A stretch of DNA of 64,000 bases, from positions 7,853,001 through 7,917,000 of the forward strand of contig NZ_CP134053.1 of the NCBI RefSeq assembly GCF_031583065.1, written 5' to 3'. Under the pieces are notes generated by a model. The model did not search any database, was not told where the DNA came from, and saw only the letters and a list, made by a program, of their open reading frames with translations. The stretch's first letter is position 1, and every line of letters starts with the position of its first letter. Position numbers and translations under genes: made by a program. The stretch is from Streptomyces sp. CGMCC 4.7035. GTDB taxonomy: Bacteria; Actinomycetota; Actinomycetes; Streptomycetales; Streptomycetaceae. This document shows positions 35,983 to 45,119 of this stretch, one piece after another.

Positions 35983-36330
35983 CTATGCCTTCACCGCGCA
36001 CCCGCTCAGGCCCTTTTCGATCAGGTCGAAGGCGCGCCGGGCGCGCTCGGCGGCGGCGACCTCGTCCAGGCTCTCGCCTTCCGCGGTACGACGATGGTGC
36101 CCCTCGACCAGGGCATCGCGCGCGGCGCTGAGCGTGACGGCGGCGATCGTGGCGAGCATCAGGTCGCCGGTCTCCTCGGCGAGGTGGGCCGCCAGATCGC
36201 GCGTGCCCTTCTGGGCGGCCAGGAAGGCGCGTTTCCAGCAGCACGGGCGTGCCGGCGACGAGGTTGGTGCACCTGGCGGGCGAACGACTCGCTGTGCAGG
36301 CTGACGGACGGGTCGCGCGCCTCGACTTTG
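35983..36330 (-). pseudogene. TetR-type regulator relic, frameshifted
   Basis: Only the C-terminal ligand domain is recognisable, split over three reading frames: SLHSESFARQV (about 36305-36270), then TNLVAGTPVLLET (about 36268-36230), then KRAFLAAQKGTRDLAAHLAEE onward to AFDLIEKGLSG and the stop at 35983. At least two frameshifts and loss of the DNA-binding half make it inactive. Its upstream end merges into a 34-bp tandem duplication. Confidence 0.65.
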
Positions 36331-36368
36331 CAGGCCGACGGACCGGTCGCGCGCCTCGACTGTGCGGC
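36301..36368. repeat. 34-bp tandem duplication in the TetR relic
   Basis: Two adjacent 34-bp copies (36301-36334 and 36335-36368) sharing GGTCGCGCGCCTCGACT and differing at a few bases. Confidence 0.8.
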
Positions 36369-36373
36369 ATGAG

Positions 36374-36409
36374 GAAGGCCCCGCCCGGTTTCCACCAGGC
36401 GGGGCCTTC
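36374..36409 (-). terminator. Terminator of the purSQL operon
   Basis: GAAGGCCCCGCC ... GGCGGGGCCTTC, 12-bp perfect arms, 24 bases past the purL stop. Confidence 0.88.
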
Positions 36410-36432
36410 ACCGTCGTACGGCTGCTGACCGC

Positions 36433-38691
36433 TTACGCGAGCAGCGCCGGGATCGTGGCCTCGTGCGCCTCGCGCAGCTCGGCCAGGGAGAGCGCGAACT
36501 CGCCCTGGATGTCCACCGAGTCGCCGTCGACGACACCGACACGGGTGGCCGGCAGGCCCCGCGCGCCGCACATGTCGTTGAAGCGGACCTCCTCGGAGCG
36601 CGGCACGGCGACGATCGCACGCCCCGCCGACTCGGAGAAGAGGAAGGTGAACGCGTCGAGCCCGTCCGGCACGACCAGCCGAGCGCCCTTGCCGCCGAGC
36701 AGCGCCGACTCGACCACGGCCTGGATCAGACCGCCGTCGGACAGGTCGTGCGCCGAGTCGATCATGCCGTCGCGGGACGCCGAGATCAGGATCTCGCCGA
36801 GCAGCCGCTCGCGCTCCAGGTCGACCTGCGGGGGCAGACCGCCCAGGTGGTCGTGGACGACCTGCGACCAGGCCGAACCACCGAACTCCTCACGGGTGTC
36901 GCCGAGGAGGTAGAGCAGCTGCCCCTCCTCCTGGAAGGCGACGGGCGTGCGGCGGGCGACATCGTCGATGACACCCAGGACGGCCACCACCGGCGTCGGG
37001 TGGATGGCGACATCGCCCGTCTGGTTGTAGAGCGAGACATTGCCGCCGGTCACCGGGGTACCCAGCTGCTGGCAGGCATCGGCGAGGCCACGGATGGCCT
37101 CCGCGAACTGCCACATCACCGCCGGGTCCTCGGGCGAGCCGAAGTTCAGGCAGTCGGAGACGGCCAGCGGCTTGGCGCCGGTGGTCGCCACGTTCCGGTA
37201 CGCCTCGGCGAGGGCGAGCTGCGCGCCCGCGTACGGGTCGAGCTTCGCGTACCGGCCGTTGCCGTCGGTCGCGATGGCGACACCGAGACCGGACTTCTCG
37301 TCGATGCGGATCATGCCGGAGTCCTCGGGCTGGGCGAGGACCGTGTTGCCCTGCACGAAGTGGTCGTACTGCGAGGTGATCCACTTCTTGGAGGCCTGGT
37401 TGGGGGAGCCGACCAGCTGGAGGACCTGCTTCTTCAGCTCCTCGGCGCTCTCCGGGCGCGGAAGCTTGTTCGCGTCGTCGGCCTGGAGCGCGTCCTGCCA
37501 CTCCGGGCGCGCGTACGGGCGCTCGTACACCGGGCCCTCGTGCGCGACCGTGCGCGGGTCGACGTCGACGATCTTCCCGCCGTGCCAGTAGATCTCCAGG
37601 CGGTCGCCGTCGGTCACCTCACCGATCACGGTGGCGATGACGTCCCACTTGTCGCAGATCTCCAGGAAGCGGTCGACCTTGTCGGGCTCGACCACCGCGC
37701 ACATGCGTTCCTGCGACTCGCTCATGAGGATCTCCTCGGGCGAGAGCGTGGAGTCGCGCAGCGGAACGTCGTCCAGGGTCACGCGCATGCCACCGGAGCC
37801 GTTCGAGGCCAGCTCGGAGGTGGCGCAGGACAGACCGGCGGCGCCCAGGTCCTGGATGCCGACGACCAGCTTCTCCTTGAAGGCCTCCAGGGTGCACTCG
37901 ATGAGGAGCTTCTCCTGGAAGGGGTCGCCGACCTGGACCGCCGGGCGCTTCGAGGGCTTGGCGTCGTCGAAGGTCTCGGAGGCGAGGATCGAGGCGCCGC
38001 CGATGCCGTCACCACCCGTACGGGCGCCGTACAGGACGACCTTGTTGCCCGCGCCGGACGCCTTCGCCAGGTGGATGTCCTCGTGCCGCATGACACCGAT
38101 GGCACCGGCGTTGACCAGCGGGTTGCCCTGGTAGCAGGCGTCGAAGACGACCTCGCCGCCGATGTTCGGCAGGCCCAGGCAGTTGCCGTAGCCGCCGATG
38201 CCGGCCACGACGCCCGGCAGGACGCGCTTGGTGTCCGGGTGGTCGGCCGCACCGAAACGCAGCGGGTCGACGACCGCCACCGGCCGTGCGCCCATCGCGA
38301 TGATGTCGCGCACGATGCCGCCGACGCCCGTGGCCGCGCCCTGGTAGGGCTCGACGTACGAGGGGTGGTTGTGCGACTCGACCTTGAAGGTCACGGCGTA
38401 ACCCTGGCCGACGTCCACGACACCGGCGTTCTCGCCGATGCCGACGAGCAGCGCGTCGGACTCGGGGGCCTTCTCGCCGAACTGGCGCAGGTGGACCTTG
38501 CTGCTCTTGTACGAGCAGTGCTCGGACCACATCACCGAGTACATGGCGAGCTCGGCGCCGGTGGGACGGCGGCCCAGGATCTCGACGATCCGCTCGTACT
38601 CGTCCTTCTTCAGACCGAGTTCGGCCCAGGGCAGCTCGACGTCGGGGGTCGCGGCCGCGTGCTCGACCGTGTCCAGAGGCGTCCGGCTCAT
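36433..38691 (-). CDS. purL: FGAM synthase, large subunit
   Basis: 752 residues, the small-PurL size that needs PurS and PurQ partners, from ATG at 38691. [12 protein letters not shown] and KVESHNHPS mark the ATP/FGAR site; the two PurM-like halves are both complete. It converts FGAR plus ammonia to FGAM. Its ATG overlaps the purQ stop (ATGA), consistent with translational coupling and fixed stoichiometry. Confidence 0.98.
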   Translation of the reverse strand: MSRTPLDTVEHAAATPDVELPWAELGLKKDEYERIVEILGRRPTGAELAMYSVMWSEHCSYKSSKVHLRQFGEKAPESDALLVGIGENAGVVDVGQGYAVTFKVESHNHPSYVEPYQGAATGVGGIVRDIIAMGARPVAVVDPLRFGAADHPDTKRVLPGVVAGIGGYGNCLGLPNIGGEVVFDACYQGNPLVNAGAIGVMRHEDIHLAKASGAGNKVVLYGARTGGDGIGGASILASETFDDAKPSKRPAVQVGDPFQEKLLIECTLEAFKEKLVVGIQDLGAAGLSCATSELASNGSGGMRVTLDDVPLRDSTLSPEEILMSESQERMCAVVEPDKVDRFLEICDKWDVIATVIGEVTDGDRLEIYWHGGKIVDVDPRTVAHEGPVYERPYARPEWQDALQADDANKLPRPESAEELKKQVLQLVGSPNQASKKWITSQYDHFVQGNTVLAQPEDSGMIRIDEKSGLGVAIATDGNGRYAKLDPYAGAQLALAEAYRNVATTGAKPLAVSDCLNFGSPEDPAVMWQFAEAIRGLADACQQLGTPVTGGNVSLYNQTGDVAIHPTPVVAVLGVIDDVARRTPVAFQEEGQLLYLLGDTREEFGGSAWSQVVHDHLGGLPPQVDLERERLLGEILISASRDGMIDSAHDLSDGGLIQAVVESALLGGKGARLVVPDGLDAFTFLFSESAGRAIVAVPRSEEVRFNDMCGARGLPATRVGVVDGDSVDIQGEFALSLAELREAHEATIPALLA

Positions 38692-39392
38692 GCGTTGACC
38701 AGCTTCTTGAGGATCGAGGTGAAGAACGGGAGGCCGTCGGTGCGGCCGGTGCCGATCAGCGGCTCGACGGCGTGCTCGGGGTGCGGCATGAGGCCGACGA
38801 CGTTGCCGGCCTCGTTGGTGATGCCGGCGATGTCCCGGAGGGAGCCGTTGGGGTTGCCGTATCCATCAGCGGCTTCGCCGCGGACCAGGTACCGGAAGAC
38901 GACCCGGCCCTCCGCCTCCAGCTTGTCGAGCGTGTACTCGTCGGCGACGTACCGGCCGTCCATGTTCTTCAGCGGGATGTGGATCTCCTGGCCGGCCTCG
39001 TAGTCGCTGGTCCAAGACGTCTCCGCGTTCTCCACCCGCAGCTTCTGGTCGCGGCAGATGAAGTGGAGGTGGTCGTTGCCGAGCATCCCGCCCGGGAGGA
39101 GGTGAGCCTCGGTGAGGATCTGGAACCCGTTGCAGATGCCGAGGACCGGGAGGCCGGCCTTCGCCTGCTCGATGACGGTCTCCATCACCGGCGAGAAGCG
39201 GGAGATGGCACCGGCGCGCAGATAGTCGCCATACGAGAAACCACCCGGCAGCACCACGGCGTCGACCTGCTTGAGGTCCTTGTCCTTGTGCCAGAGGGCG
39301 ACGGGTTCGGCGCCCGCGAGGCGGATCGCACGCTGCGTGTCCCGGTCGTCGAGGCTGCCCGGGAAAGTGACGACGCCAATACGAGCGGTCAC
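38688..39392 (-). CDS. purQ: FGAM synthase, glutaminase subunit
   Basis: 234 residues. Class I glutamine amidotransferase with the nucleophile Cys in GICNGFQ and the His/Glu pair in PHPEHAVE. It supplies ammonia to PurL through a PurS-bridged complex. Start (39392) overlaps the purS stop by four bases and the end overlaps purL. Confidence 0.98.
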   Translation of the reverse strand: MTARIGVVTFPGSLDDRDTQRAIRLAGAEPVALWHKDKDLKQVDAVVLPGGFSYGDYLRAGAISRFSPVMETVIEQAKAGLPVLGICNGFQILTEAHLLPGGMLGNDHLHFICRDQKLRVENAETSWTSDYEAGQEIHIPLKNMDGRYVADEYTLDKLEAEGRVVFRYLVRGEAADGYGNPNGSLRDIAGITNEAGNVVGLMPHPEHAVEPLIGTGRTDGLPFFTSILKKLVNA

Positions 39393-39652
39393 TTCGCGGC
39401 CTCCGCCACTTCCTCCACCTTGACGGTGAAGTCCTCGATCACTGTGTTGGCGAGGAAGGATTCCGCAAGATCGTGGATGCGGGCGAGCGCGGCGTCGTCA
39501 ACCGGCCCGTCCACCTCGAGTTCGAATCGCTTTCCCTGACGTACGTCGGAGATGCCTTCGAAACCGAGGCGCGGCAGTGCGCGCTGCACCGCCTGGCCCT
39601 GGGGGTCGAGGATCTCCGGCTTGAGCATGACGTCGACTACGACGCGTGCCAC
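39389..39652 (-). CDS. purS: FGAM synthase, PurS subunit
   Basis: 87 residues from the GTG at 39652. This start is preferred over the in-frame GTG at 39658 because GGGAG then lies 5 bases upstream and the product begins [19 protein letters not shown], the family N-terminus. The PurS dimer bridges PurL and PurQ. First gene of purSQL, divergent from lsrL. Confidence 0.95.
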   Translation of the reverse strand: MARVVVDVMLKPEILDPQGQAVQRALPRLGFEGISDVRQGKRFELEVDGPVDDAALARIHDLAESFLANTVIEDFTVKVEEVAEAAK

Positions 39653-40012
39653 TGGCACTCCCGGTGTGTGGTGCTGAGCAGGTTCCTTCAGACTACCCGC
39701 ACAAAATTTCTACTCGCGTAGATTCGTAGCATCCTACGTGACCACCATCACGATCAGGCATCGGCGCGGGGGCTCGTGCGGGAAAATCCTCGGAAAACCG
39801 CAGAAGAGCGGCGGGGGCCATTGCGCACGGACACGCGGAGGTATTCAGTCGGTCTTCACAATGCATTGCGGTGCACTGTACAAAGGAAAAGGCAATAGCC
39901 GATACTTTGCCTAATTACTGCCGGACAGTCGACATCTCCCCGACATCACCCGGACGTCTACGCACGTCGTGGTGGGTGATCACGGAGGTGTCGCACGAAG
40001 GGACCGATATTC
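39653..40012. other. Divergent purS–lsrL promoter region
   Basis: 360 bases without a gene, AT-rich for this genome from 39700 to 39920, with a short inverted repeat CTACTCGCGTAG at 39710-39721. It must contain the purSQL and lsrL promoters. No purine riboswitch was recognised. Confidence 0.5.
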
Positions 40013-40330
40013 GTGGCGCAGCGTGTCGTGGTCACTCTCTCTGACGACATCGACGGCTCAGAAGCGGCGGAAACGATCGTCTTCGGACTGGACGGCAAGT
40101 CGTACGAGATCGACCTCAATCAAGCCAATGCCAAGAAACTGCGTAAGGCGCTGGCACCGTACGTCGAGGCCGGCCGCAAGAAGGCGAAGTCCGGGAAGGC
40201 GTACACGCACACGGCGTTGACGCCGGACCCGGCCGCCGTCCGCGCCTGGGCCCGCTCCAACAAGATGGACGTCCCGCCGCGGGGCCGGATCCCGAAGAAG
40301 GTGTACGAGGCGTTCGCTGAGGCCCACTGA
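40013..40330 (+). CDS. lsrL: Lsr2-family nucleoid-associated protein (LsrL paralogue)
   Basis: 105 residues from GTG at 40013. An N-terminal β-sheet oligomerisation part (VVVTLSDDIDGSEA ... TIVFGLDGKSYEIDL) and a C-terminal helical DNA-binding part with the AT-hook-like RGRIP (about 93-97) define Lsr2. These proteins silence AT-rich and foreign DNA. The position between purS and the tRNA-Gly genes matches the second Streptomyces paralogue, LsrL (SCO4076), from memory; the main Lsr2 is elsewhere. Confidence 0.93.
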   Translation: MAQRVVVTLSDDIDGSEAAETIVFGLDGKSYEIDLNQANAKKLRKALAPYVEAGRKKAKSGKAYTHTALTPDPAAVRAWARSNKMDVPPRGRIPKKVYEAFAEAH

Positions 40331-40649
40331 GCGCTCCGCGGGGCTCGGGTGTCCGGGGTGCCGTCATGGGGCTGCGCCCCGGGCCCCGGGCCCTTTGTCA
40401 CCCTTGGGGTTCTGATCGTCCGGGGCTCCGATCGTCGCGTTCGCAGCGGCTGTCGCGGGTTGCTCGCGCCCACACGGCGGAGCCGCAGAGTGTCGGAGCC
40501 TTGCCCTGCGCCCTGTCGGGGCGCACCCGTCCCCGGCCCTGGCCGATCCGGCCCCGCCCACAACCGACTTGCGTTGCACCCCTGGCGATCAGCTAGAGTC
40601 TGGAACACGCCGAGGGGCGAGGCCGAAAGGTCAAGACCCAAGGAGTCAT
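40331..40649. other. GC-rich intergenic stretch, no gene
   Basis: 319 bases after lsrL with GC-palindromic sequence (GGGCCCCGGGCCC-like near 40376-40392) that may act as the lsrL terminator; the end should carry the tRNA-Gly promoter. Confidence 0.45.
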
Positions 40650-40721
40650 GCGGGTGTAGTTCAGTAGCAGAACACCCCCTTTCCAAGGGGGAGGCGCAGT
40701 GTGCAATTCCTGTCACCCGCT
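40650..40721 (+). tRNA. tRNA-Gly (TCC)
   Basis: 72 nt; anticodon loop TTTCCAA; acceptor stem GCGGGTG/CACCCGC, discriminator T. Confidence 0.95.
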
Positions 40722-40801
40722 CTGCAGCATCGGTCCGACCATCCTTGTGGATCAGGTAGGCTGGTGCTCGCACCGATCGGTGAGAGCCGGTCGGGGGCAA
40801 T

Positions 40802-40874
40802 GCGGACGTAGCTCAGTTGGTAGAGCGCAACCTTGCCAAGGTTGAGGTCGCGAGTTCGAGCCTCGTCGTCCGCT
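40802..40874 (+). tRNA. tRNA-Gly (GCC), first copy
   Basis: 73 nt; anticodon loop TTGCCAA; acceptor GCGGACG/CGTCCGC. Identical to 44941-45013. Confidence 0.95.
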
Positions 40875-40883
40875 CAGGTAAAC

Positions 40884-40913
40884 GAAGGCCCCGGTCAGTC
40901 GACCGGGGCCTTC
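40884..40913 (+). terminator. tRNA-Gly terminator
   Basis: GAAGGCCCCGGTC-AGTC-GACCGGGGCCTTC, 13-bp perfect arms, 9 bases after the tRNA. Confidence 0.9.
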
Positions 40914-41010
40914 GTCGTGCGGGTTCTCCTCCGCGCCGTCTGACATTTGTCACAGGGACCGATGACACCGCGCACTGCTGTCGCTCCCCGGCGGGGAAGA
41001 CGCTGGATCC

Positions 41011-42027
41011 ATGAACACGAACGAGCGCGAGCATGTGATCGAGGTCACCGATCTGCGTCGCGTGTACGGGGGCGGCTTCGAGGCCGTGCGCGGGATCACC
41101 TTCTCGGTGGGCCACGGCGAGGTCTTCGCGCTCCTCGGCACCAACGGCGCGGGCAAGACGTCCACGGTCGAACTGCTGGAGGGCCTCGCCCCTCCGGCCG
41201 GCGGACGCGTCCGGATCCTCGGCCGTGATCCCTACCGGGAGCGGGCGGCCGTCCGGCCCCGCATCGGCGTGATGCTGCAAGAGGGCGGCTTCCCCTCCGA
41301 ACTGACGGTCGCGGAGACCGCACGGATGTGGGCCGGCTGCACCAGCGGCGCCCGGCCCACACAAGAGGCACTGGAACTCGTCGGGCTGGCCCGGCGCTCC
41401 GGTGTGCGGGTCAAGCAGTTGTCCGGGGGCGAGAAGCGGCGTCTGGACCTCGCGCTCGCGCTCCTCGGCCGTCCCGAGGTCCTCTTCCTCGACGAGCCGA
41501 CGACCGGGCTGGACGCCGAGGGTCGCCAGGACACCTGGAGAGTGGTCCGCGAACTGCGCGACGCCGGCACGACCGTACTGCTGACCACGCACTACCTCGA
41601 GGAGGCGGAAGGACTCGCCGACCGGCTCGCGATGCTCCACGAGGGGCGCATCGCCGCCTCCGGCACGCCGGCCGAGGTGACCGCGACCCAGCCGTCCCGG
41701 ATCTCCTTCGACCTGCCCGAGGGCTACTTCCTCGGCGATCTGCCCCCGCTCACGGACCTCGGTGTGACGTCCCACGAGACGGCGGGCCGCACGGTCCGCC
41801 TGCGGACGAACGAACTCCAGCGCACGGCCACCGCCCTGCTGCTGTGGGCCCAGCACGCCCGGGTCGAACTGCGCGGCCTCGATGTGCGGTCCGCCTCACT
41901 GGAGGAGGCGTTCCTGCGCATCGCCAGGGAGGCGGCGGCAGGAACGGGCCGCACGAGCACGGACGTCGGGACGCCGGACGACGCGGCGAACCGAGGCGTG
42001 ACCCGGAAGACGGAGGCGGCGGCATGA
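41011..42027 (+). CDS. ABC transporter ATP-binding protein (DrrA-like)
   Basis: 338 residues from ATG at 41011. Walker A GTNGAGKTST, signature QLSGGEKRRLDLAL, Walker B EVLFLDEPTTGLD and H-loop TTHYLEEAE are intact. The C-terminal 100 residues form the extension typical of drug-export ABC-2 ATPases. Its stop overlaps the ATG of the permease. First gene of an operon with a sensor kinase and response regulator, so it may export an antibiotic or envelope-active compound in response to a signal. Confidence 0.93.
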   Translation: MNTNEREHVIEVTDLRRVYGGGFEAVRGITFSVGHGEVFALLGTNGAGKTSTVELLEGLAPPAGGRVRILGRDPYRERAAVRPRIGVMLQEGGFPSELTVAETARMWAGCTSGARPTQEALELVGLARRSGVRVKQLSGGEKRRLDLALALLGRPEVLFLDEPTTGLDAEGRQDTWRVVRELRDAGTTVLLTTHYLEEAEGLADRLAMLHEGRIAASGTPAEVTATQPSRISFDLPEGYFLGDLPPLTDLGVTSHETAGRTVRLRTNELQRTATALLLWAQHARVELRGLDVRSASLEEAFLRIAREAAAGTGRTSTDVGTPDDAANRGVTRKTEAAA

Positions 42028-43031
42028 GCAACCTGGTCCCGGACACACCGAACACACCGAATACGCCGAACACACCGGACACGCCGAACACGCCGCAGAC
42101 ACCGAACACGTCGATGTCATCGATTTCATCGACGACCACATTGGCCTCATCGACCGCAATGACCACACCACCCTCGCCGCCCTCGCCGCCCACGCCGCCC
42201 ACGCCGCCCACGCCGCCCTCGCCGCCCACGCCGCCCACGCCGTCCAAACCCGCTCCAGCGGCCGCGACGACCACCCCAGCCGGACGGCTACGAGCCCTGG
42301 CACGCGCCGAATTGACGCTGCTGACCCGTAACAAGGGCATGATCGTCACGGCGCTGTTCGTCCCCTTGGCGCTGCCCTTCAGCGTGCGGCCCGCGGTCGA
42401 GCAGATGGACCTCAGGGCCGAGGGTCTGACGATGGGTGCCGTGATGCTGACGGCCGCGATCGGTTTCTCCCTGCTCTTCGCGGTGTACACCTCGCTGGTG
42501 AGTGTCTTCGTCGCGCGTAGGGAGGAGCTGGTGCTCAAGCGCCTGCGTACCGGTGAGCTCGGCGATGCCGAGATCCTCGTCGGCGCCGCGCTTCCGGCGG
42601 TGTGCGTCGGCCTCGCACAGTCCGTGCTGCTGGCCGTCGGCTGCGGGGTACTGCTCGACGCCGGAACGCCACGGGCCCCTCACCTCGCCCTCCTGGGACT
42701 TGCGTTGGGCCTCGTGCTGTGCGCGGCGCTGGCGGCCCTGACCGCGAGCTTCAGCAGGACTGTCGAGAGCGCGCAGGTAACCGCGCTGCCGATGCTGTTC
42801 GTCTCCATGCTGGGCTCGGGCATCGCGATCCCCACGGAGCTGCTGCCCGACCGGGTCACCTCCGTCTGCGAACTGCTGCCGCTGTCGCCGGCGATCCGGC
42901 TGATCCGTGGAGGCTGGAGCGGCGGTATGTCGGTGTACGACACACTGGGCGCCGTCGCGACAGGGATCGCCTGGGTGGTGATCGCGGTGTCTGCCGCAGG
43001 ACGGTGGTTCCGCTGGGAGCCTCGGCGCTGA
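42024..43031 (+). CDS. ABC-2 permease with Pro/Thr repeat N-terminus
   Basis: 335 residues from ATG at 42024 (ATGA overlap). The first 85 residues are extraordinary: repeats of TPN/TPD (residues 7-25), a Ser/Thr patch, then a PPSPPTPPTPP run (about 48-72). A conventional six-helix ABC-2 membrane domain follows from about residue 100. This N-terminal part should be cytoplasmic and disordered. It is not part of known ABC-2 permeases, so its length may vary between strains. Upstream ATPase and downstream two-component genes form one unit. Confidence 0.88.
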   Translation: MSNLVPDTPNTPNTPNTPDTPNTPQTPNTSMSSISSTTTLASSTAMTTPPSPPSPPTPPTPPTPPSPPTPPTPSKPAPAAATTTPAGRLRALARAELTLLTRNKGMIVTALFVPLALPFSVRPAVEQMDLRAEGLTMGAVMLTAAIGFSLLFAVYTSLVSVFVARREELVLKRLRTGELGDAEILVGAALPAVCVGLAQSVLLAVGCGVLLDAGTPRAPHLALLGLALGLVLCAALAALTASFSRTVESAQVTALPMLFVSMLGSGIAIPTELLPDRVTSVCELLPLSPAIRLIRGGWSGGMSVYDTLGAVATGIAWVVIAVSAAGRWFRWEPRR

Positions 43032-43053
43032 GAACTGGGGGGAAGAGGGACTT

Positions 43054-44301
43054 ATGCGCAGGCCGGGGGGCTGGTGGCGGAGCAAGAGCACGCCGGAGAA
43101 GGTGGAGACGTACACACGCTGGTCGTTTCACTTCTTCGGAGTCGTCGAGGTCGCGGGACTCGGGCTGCCGGTCCTGGGCACGCTGGGGCCGTGGCTCGGC
43201 GGAACACTGCTCGGCCTGGTGGTGCTGCACGCCACGGCCTGCATGGTGACGGTGTCCCGCGCGGTGGACTGGACGCGCGGGCGGCGTCCACAGCCGGTGC
43301 GGCTGCTGTGGACGCTGACCGCCCTCACCGCCGTGATCGCCGTCACGGCGGTCGGCATCGCGCAGCACGGGCCGGCCGGTGACGCCGTCGACAGCGCGGC
43401 AGGCGGTGTCTTCGGCGCCGTGCTGGTCATCTCGGCCGGGGTCATCGCGCTGGGGGTGCGCGAACGGCGGCGGGTGTACGCGATCGTGGGCGGTTTCGCG
43501 TTCGGCGCCGGAGTCATCTCGTTCCCGCTGGGCGTGCCCGGGCCCGCCACCCTGCTCACCACGGTGGGCGTGTTCCTCGGCGCCGGTTTCCTCGCCTTCA
43601 GCGCCGTCTTCTCCATCTGGCTCCTCAACGCGGTCTACGAACTCGACGAGGCCCGCGAGACCCGGGCGCGACTCGCCGTCGCCGAGGAACGGCTGCGCTT
43701 CGGCCGGGACCTGCATGACGTCATGGGCCGGAATCTCGCCGTCATCGCGCTCAAGAGCGAGCTCGCCGTCCAGCTGGCGCGGCGCGGACGTCCCGAGGCC
43801 CTGGAGCAGATGACCGAGGTGCAGCGGATCGCGCAGGAGTCGCAGCGGGAGGTCCGCGAGGTCGTGCGCGGCTATCGCGAGGCCGATCTGGGGGCGGAAC
43901 TGGCGGGTGCCCAGGGCGTGTTGACGGCTGCCGGAATCGACTGCACGGTCTCCGGGTCGGCCGACGGGCTTCCGGCGCCGGTGCAGTCCGCGCTGGGCTG
44001 GGTCGTGCGGGAGGCGGCGACGAACGTCCTGCGCCACGGGGACGCCGCGCGATGTGCCGTGTCCCTGCACGTGGCGGATGAACGGATCACGCTCAACGTC
44101 GAGAACGACGGGGCACCGGACGGCAGACAGGGAAGGGGATCGGGACTCGTGGGACTGCGCGAGCGGCTGTCGGAGGTCGGGGGCACCCTGCGGGCCGGGC
44201 CCGCGGGTGACGGGGTGTTCCGGCTGACCGCGGAGGTGCCGCTGCCGCCGCCCTCGTCGTCTCCCGTCGCCCCGGGCCCGGTGGGGGAGGTGGTCTCATG
44301 A
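43054..44301 (+). CDS. DesK/NarL-type sensor histidine kinase
   Basis: 415 residues from ATG at 43054. Five to six membrane helices (about 25-195), then a HisKA_3 dimerisation helix with the phospho-acceptor His in GRDLHDVMGRNL (about 226) and an HATPase with NVENDGAP and GLVGLRERL. No extracellular sensor domain; the membrane helices themselves probably sense the signal, as in DesK. Overlaps the response regulator start by four bases. Confidence 0.93.
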   Translation: MRRPGGWWRSKSTPEKVETYTRWSFHFFGVVEVAGLGLPVLGTLGPWLGGTLLGLVVLHATACMVTVSRAVDWTRGRRPQPVRLLWTLTALTAVIAVTAVGIAQHGPAGDAVDSAAGGVFGAVLVISAGVIALGVRERRRVYAIVGGFAFGAGVISFPLGVPGPATLLTTVGVFLGAGFLAFSAVFSIWLLNAVYELDEARETRARLAVAEERLRFGRDLHDVMGRNLAVIALKSELAVQLARRGRPEALEQMTEVQRIAQESQREVREVVRGYREADLGAELAGAQGVLTAAGIDCTVSGSADGLPAPVQSALGWVVREAATNVLRHGDAARCAVSLHVADERITLNVENDGAPDGRQGRGSGLVGLRERLSEVGGTLRAGPAGDGVFRLTAEVPLPPPSSSPVAPGPVGEVVS

Positions 44302-44918
44302 CGTCCGTGGCACCGATCCGCCTGCTGCTCGCCGACGACGAGCATCTGATCCGGGGGGCCCTGGCCGCGCTGCTGGCGCTGGAAGAGGATCTTCTGGTCG
44401 TGGCCGAGGCGGCGACCGGACCGGAGGCGCTCGCGATGGCGCGGGCGCACTCGCCCGATGTGGCGGTCCTGGATCTCCAGATGCCGGGGGCCGACGGTGT
44501 GAAGGTCGCCACATCGCTGCGGGCCGAGCTGCCGGAGTGCCAGGTGCTGATCGTGACCAGTCACGGGCGGCCGGGGCATCTGAAACGGGCGCTGGAGACG
44601 GGTGTGCGCGGGTTCGTTCCGAAGACCGTCAGCGCCCGGCAGCTGGCGGAGATCATCCGTACGGTCCATGCGGGAAACCGGTATGTGGACCCCGAGTTGG
44701 CCGCCGACGCCATCGCCTCCGGGGATTCTCCGCTGACCGCCCGGGAGGCCGAGGTGCTGGAGTACGCGGCCGACGGAGCGCCGGTCTCGGAGATCGCCGA
44801 GCGGGCCGCGCTGGCGGAGGGGACCGTGCGGAACTACCTGTCGTCGGCCGTCTCCAAGCTCGGGGCCGAGAATCGTCATGCCGCGGTGCGTCTCGCGCGC
44901 GAGCGAGGTTGGGTATAG
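44298..44918 (+). CDS. NarL/LuxR-type response regulator
   Basis: 206 residues from ATG at 44298. Receiver domain with acidic DDE near residue 14, phospho-Asp in VLDLQMPGADG (about 57) and Lys in VPKTVS; the C-terminal LuxR HTH reads LTAREAEVLEYAADG ... EGTVRNYLSSAVSKLGA. It is the partner of the upstream kinase and probably controls the ABC exporter operon. Ends 22 bp before tRNA-Gly. Confidence 0.94.
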   Translation: MTSVAPIRLLLADDEHLIRGALAALLALEEDLLVVAEAATGPEALAMARAHSPDVAVLDLQMPGADGVKVATSLRAELPECQVLIVTSHGRPGHLKRALETGVRGFVPKTVSARQLAEIIRTVHAGNRYVDPELAADAIASGDSPLTAREAEVLEYAADGAPVSEIAERAALAEGTVRNYLSSAVSKLGAENRHAAVRLARERGWV

Positions 44919-44940
44919 TTGCTCTCGCGCAGCGCGCAGT

Positions 44941-45013
44941 GCGGACGTAGCTCAGTTGGTAGAGCGCAACCTTGCCAAGGTTGAGGTCGCGAGTTCGAGC
45001 CTCGTCGTCCGCT
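44941..45013 (+). tRNA. tRNA-Gly (GCC), second copy
   Basis: 73 nt, identical to 40802-40874; the identity includes a TG before and a C after. Confidence 0.95.
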
Positions 45014-45020
45014 CCATGGG

Positions 45021-45052
45021 AAAGCCCCCCGGCCCAGGCCGGGGGGCTTTTT
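45021..45052 (+). terminator. tRNA-Gly terminator
   Basis: AAAGCCCCCCGGCC-CAG-GCCGGGGGGCTTT plus TT: strong hairpin with T-run. Confidence 0.92.
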
Positions 45053-45119
45053 CGTGTGCACCCGAGGATGCCGGAGCCGGTGGGCTCGGGGCCCGGCGAG
45101 CCGCCGGGCCCCTCGACGG

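Noticed and set aside
39653..40012. Purine riboswitch ahead of purS
   Set aside because: No purine, guanidine or PRPP aptamer core could be recognised.
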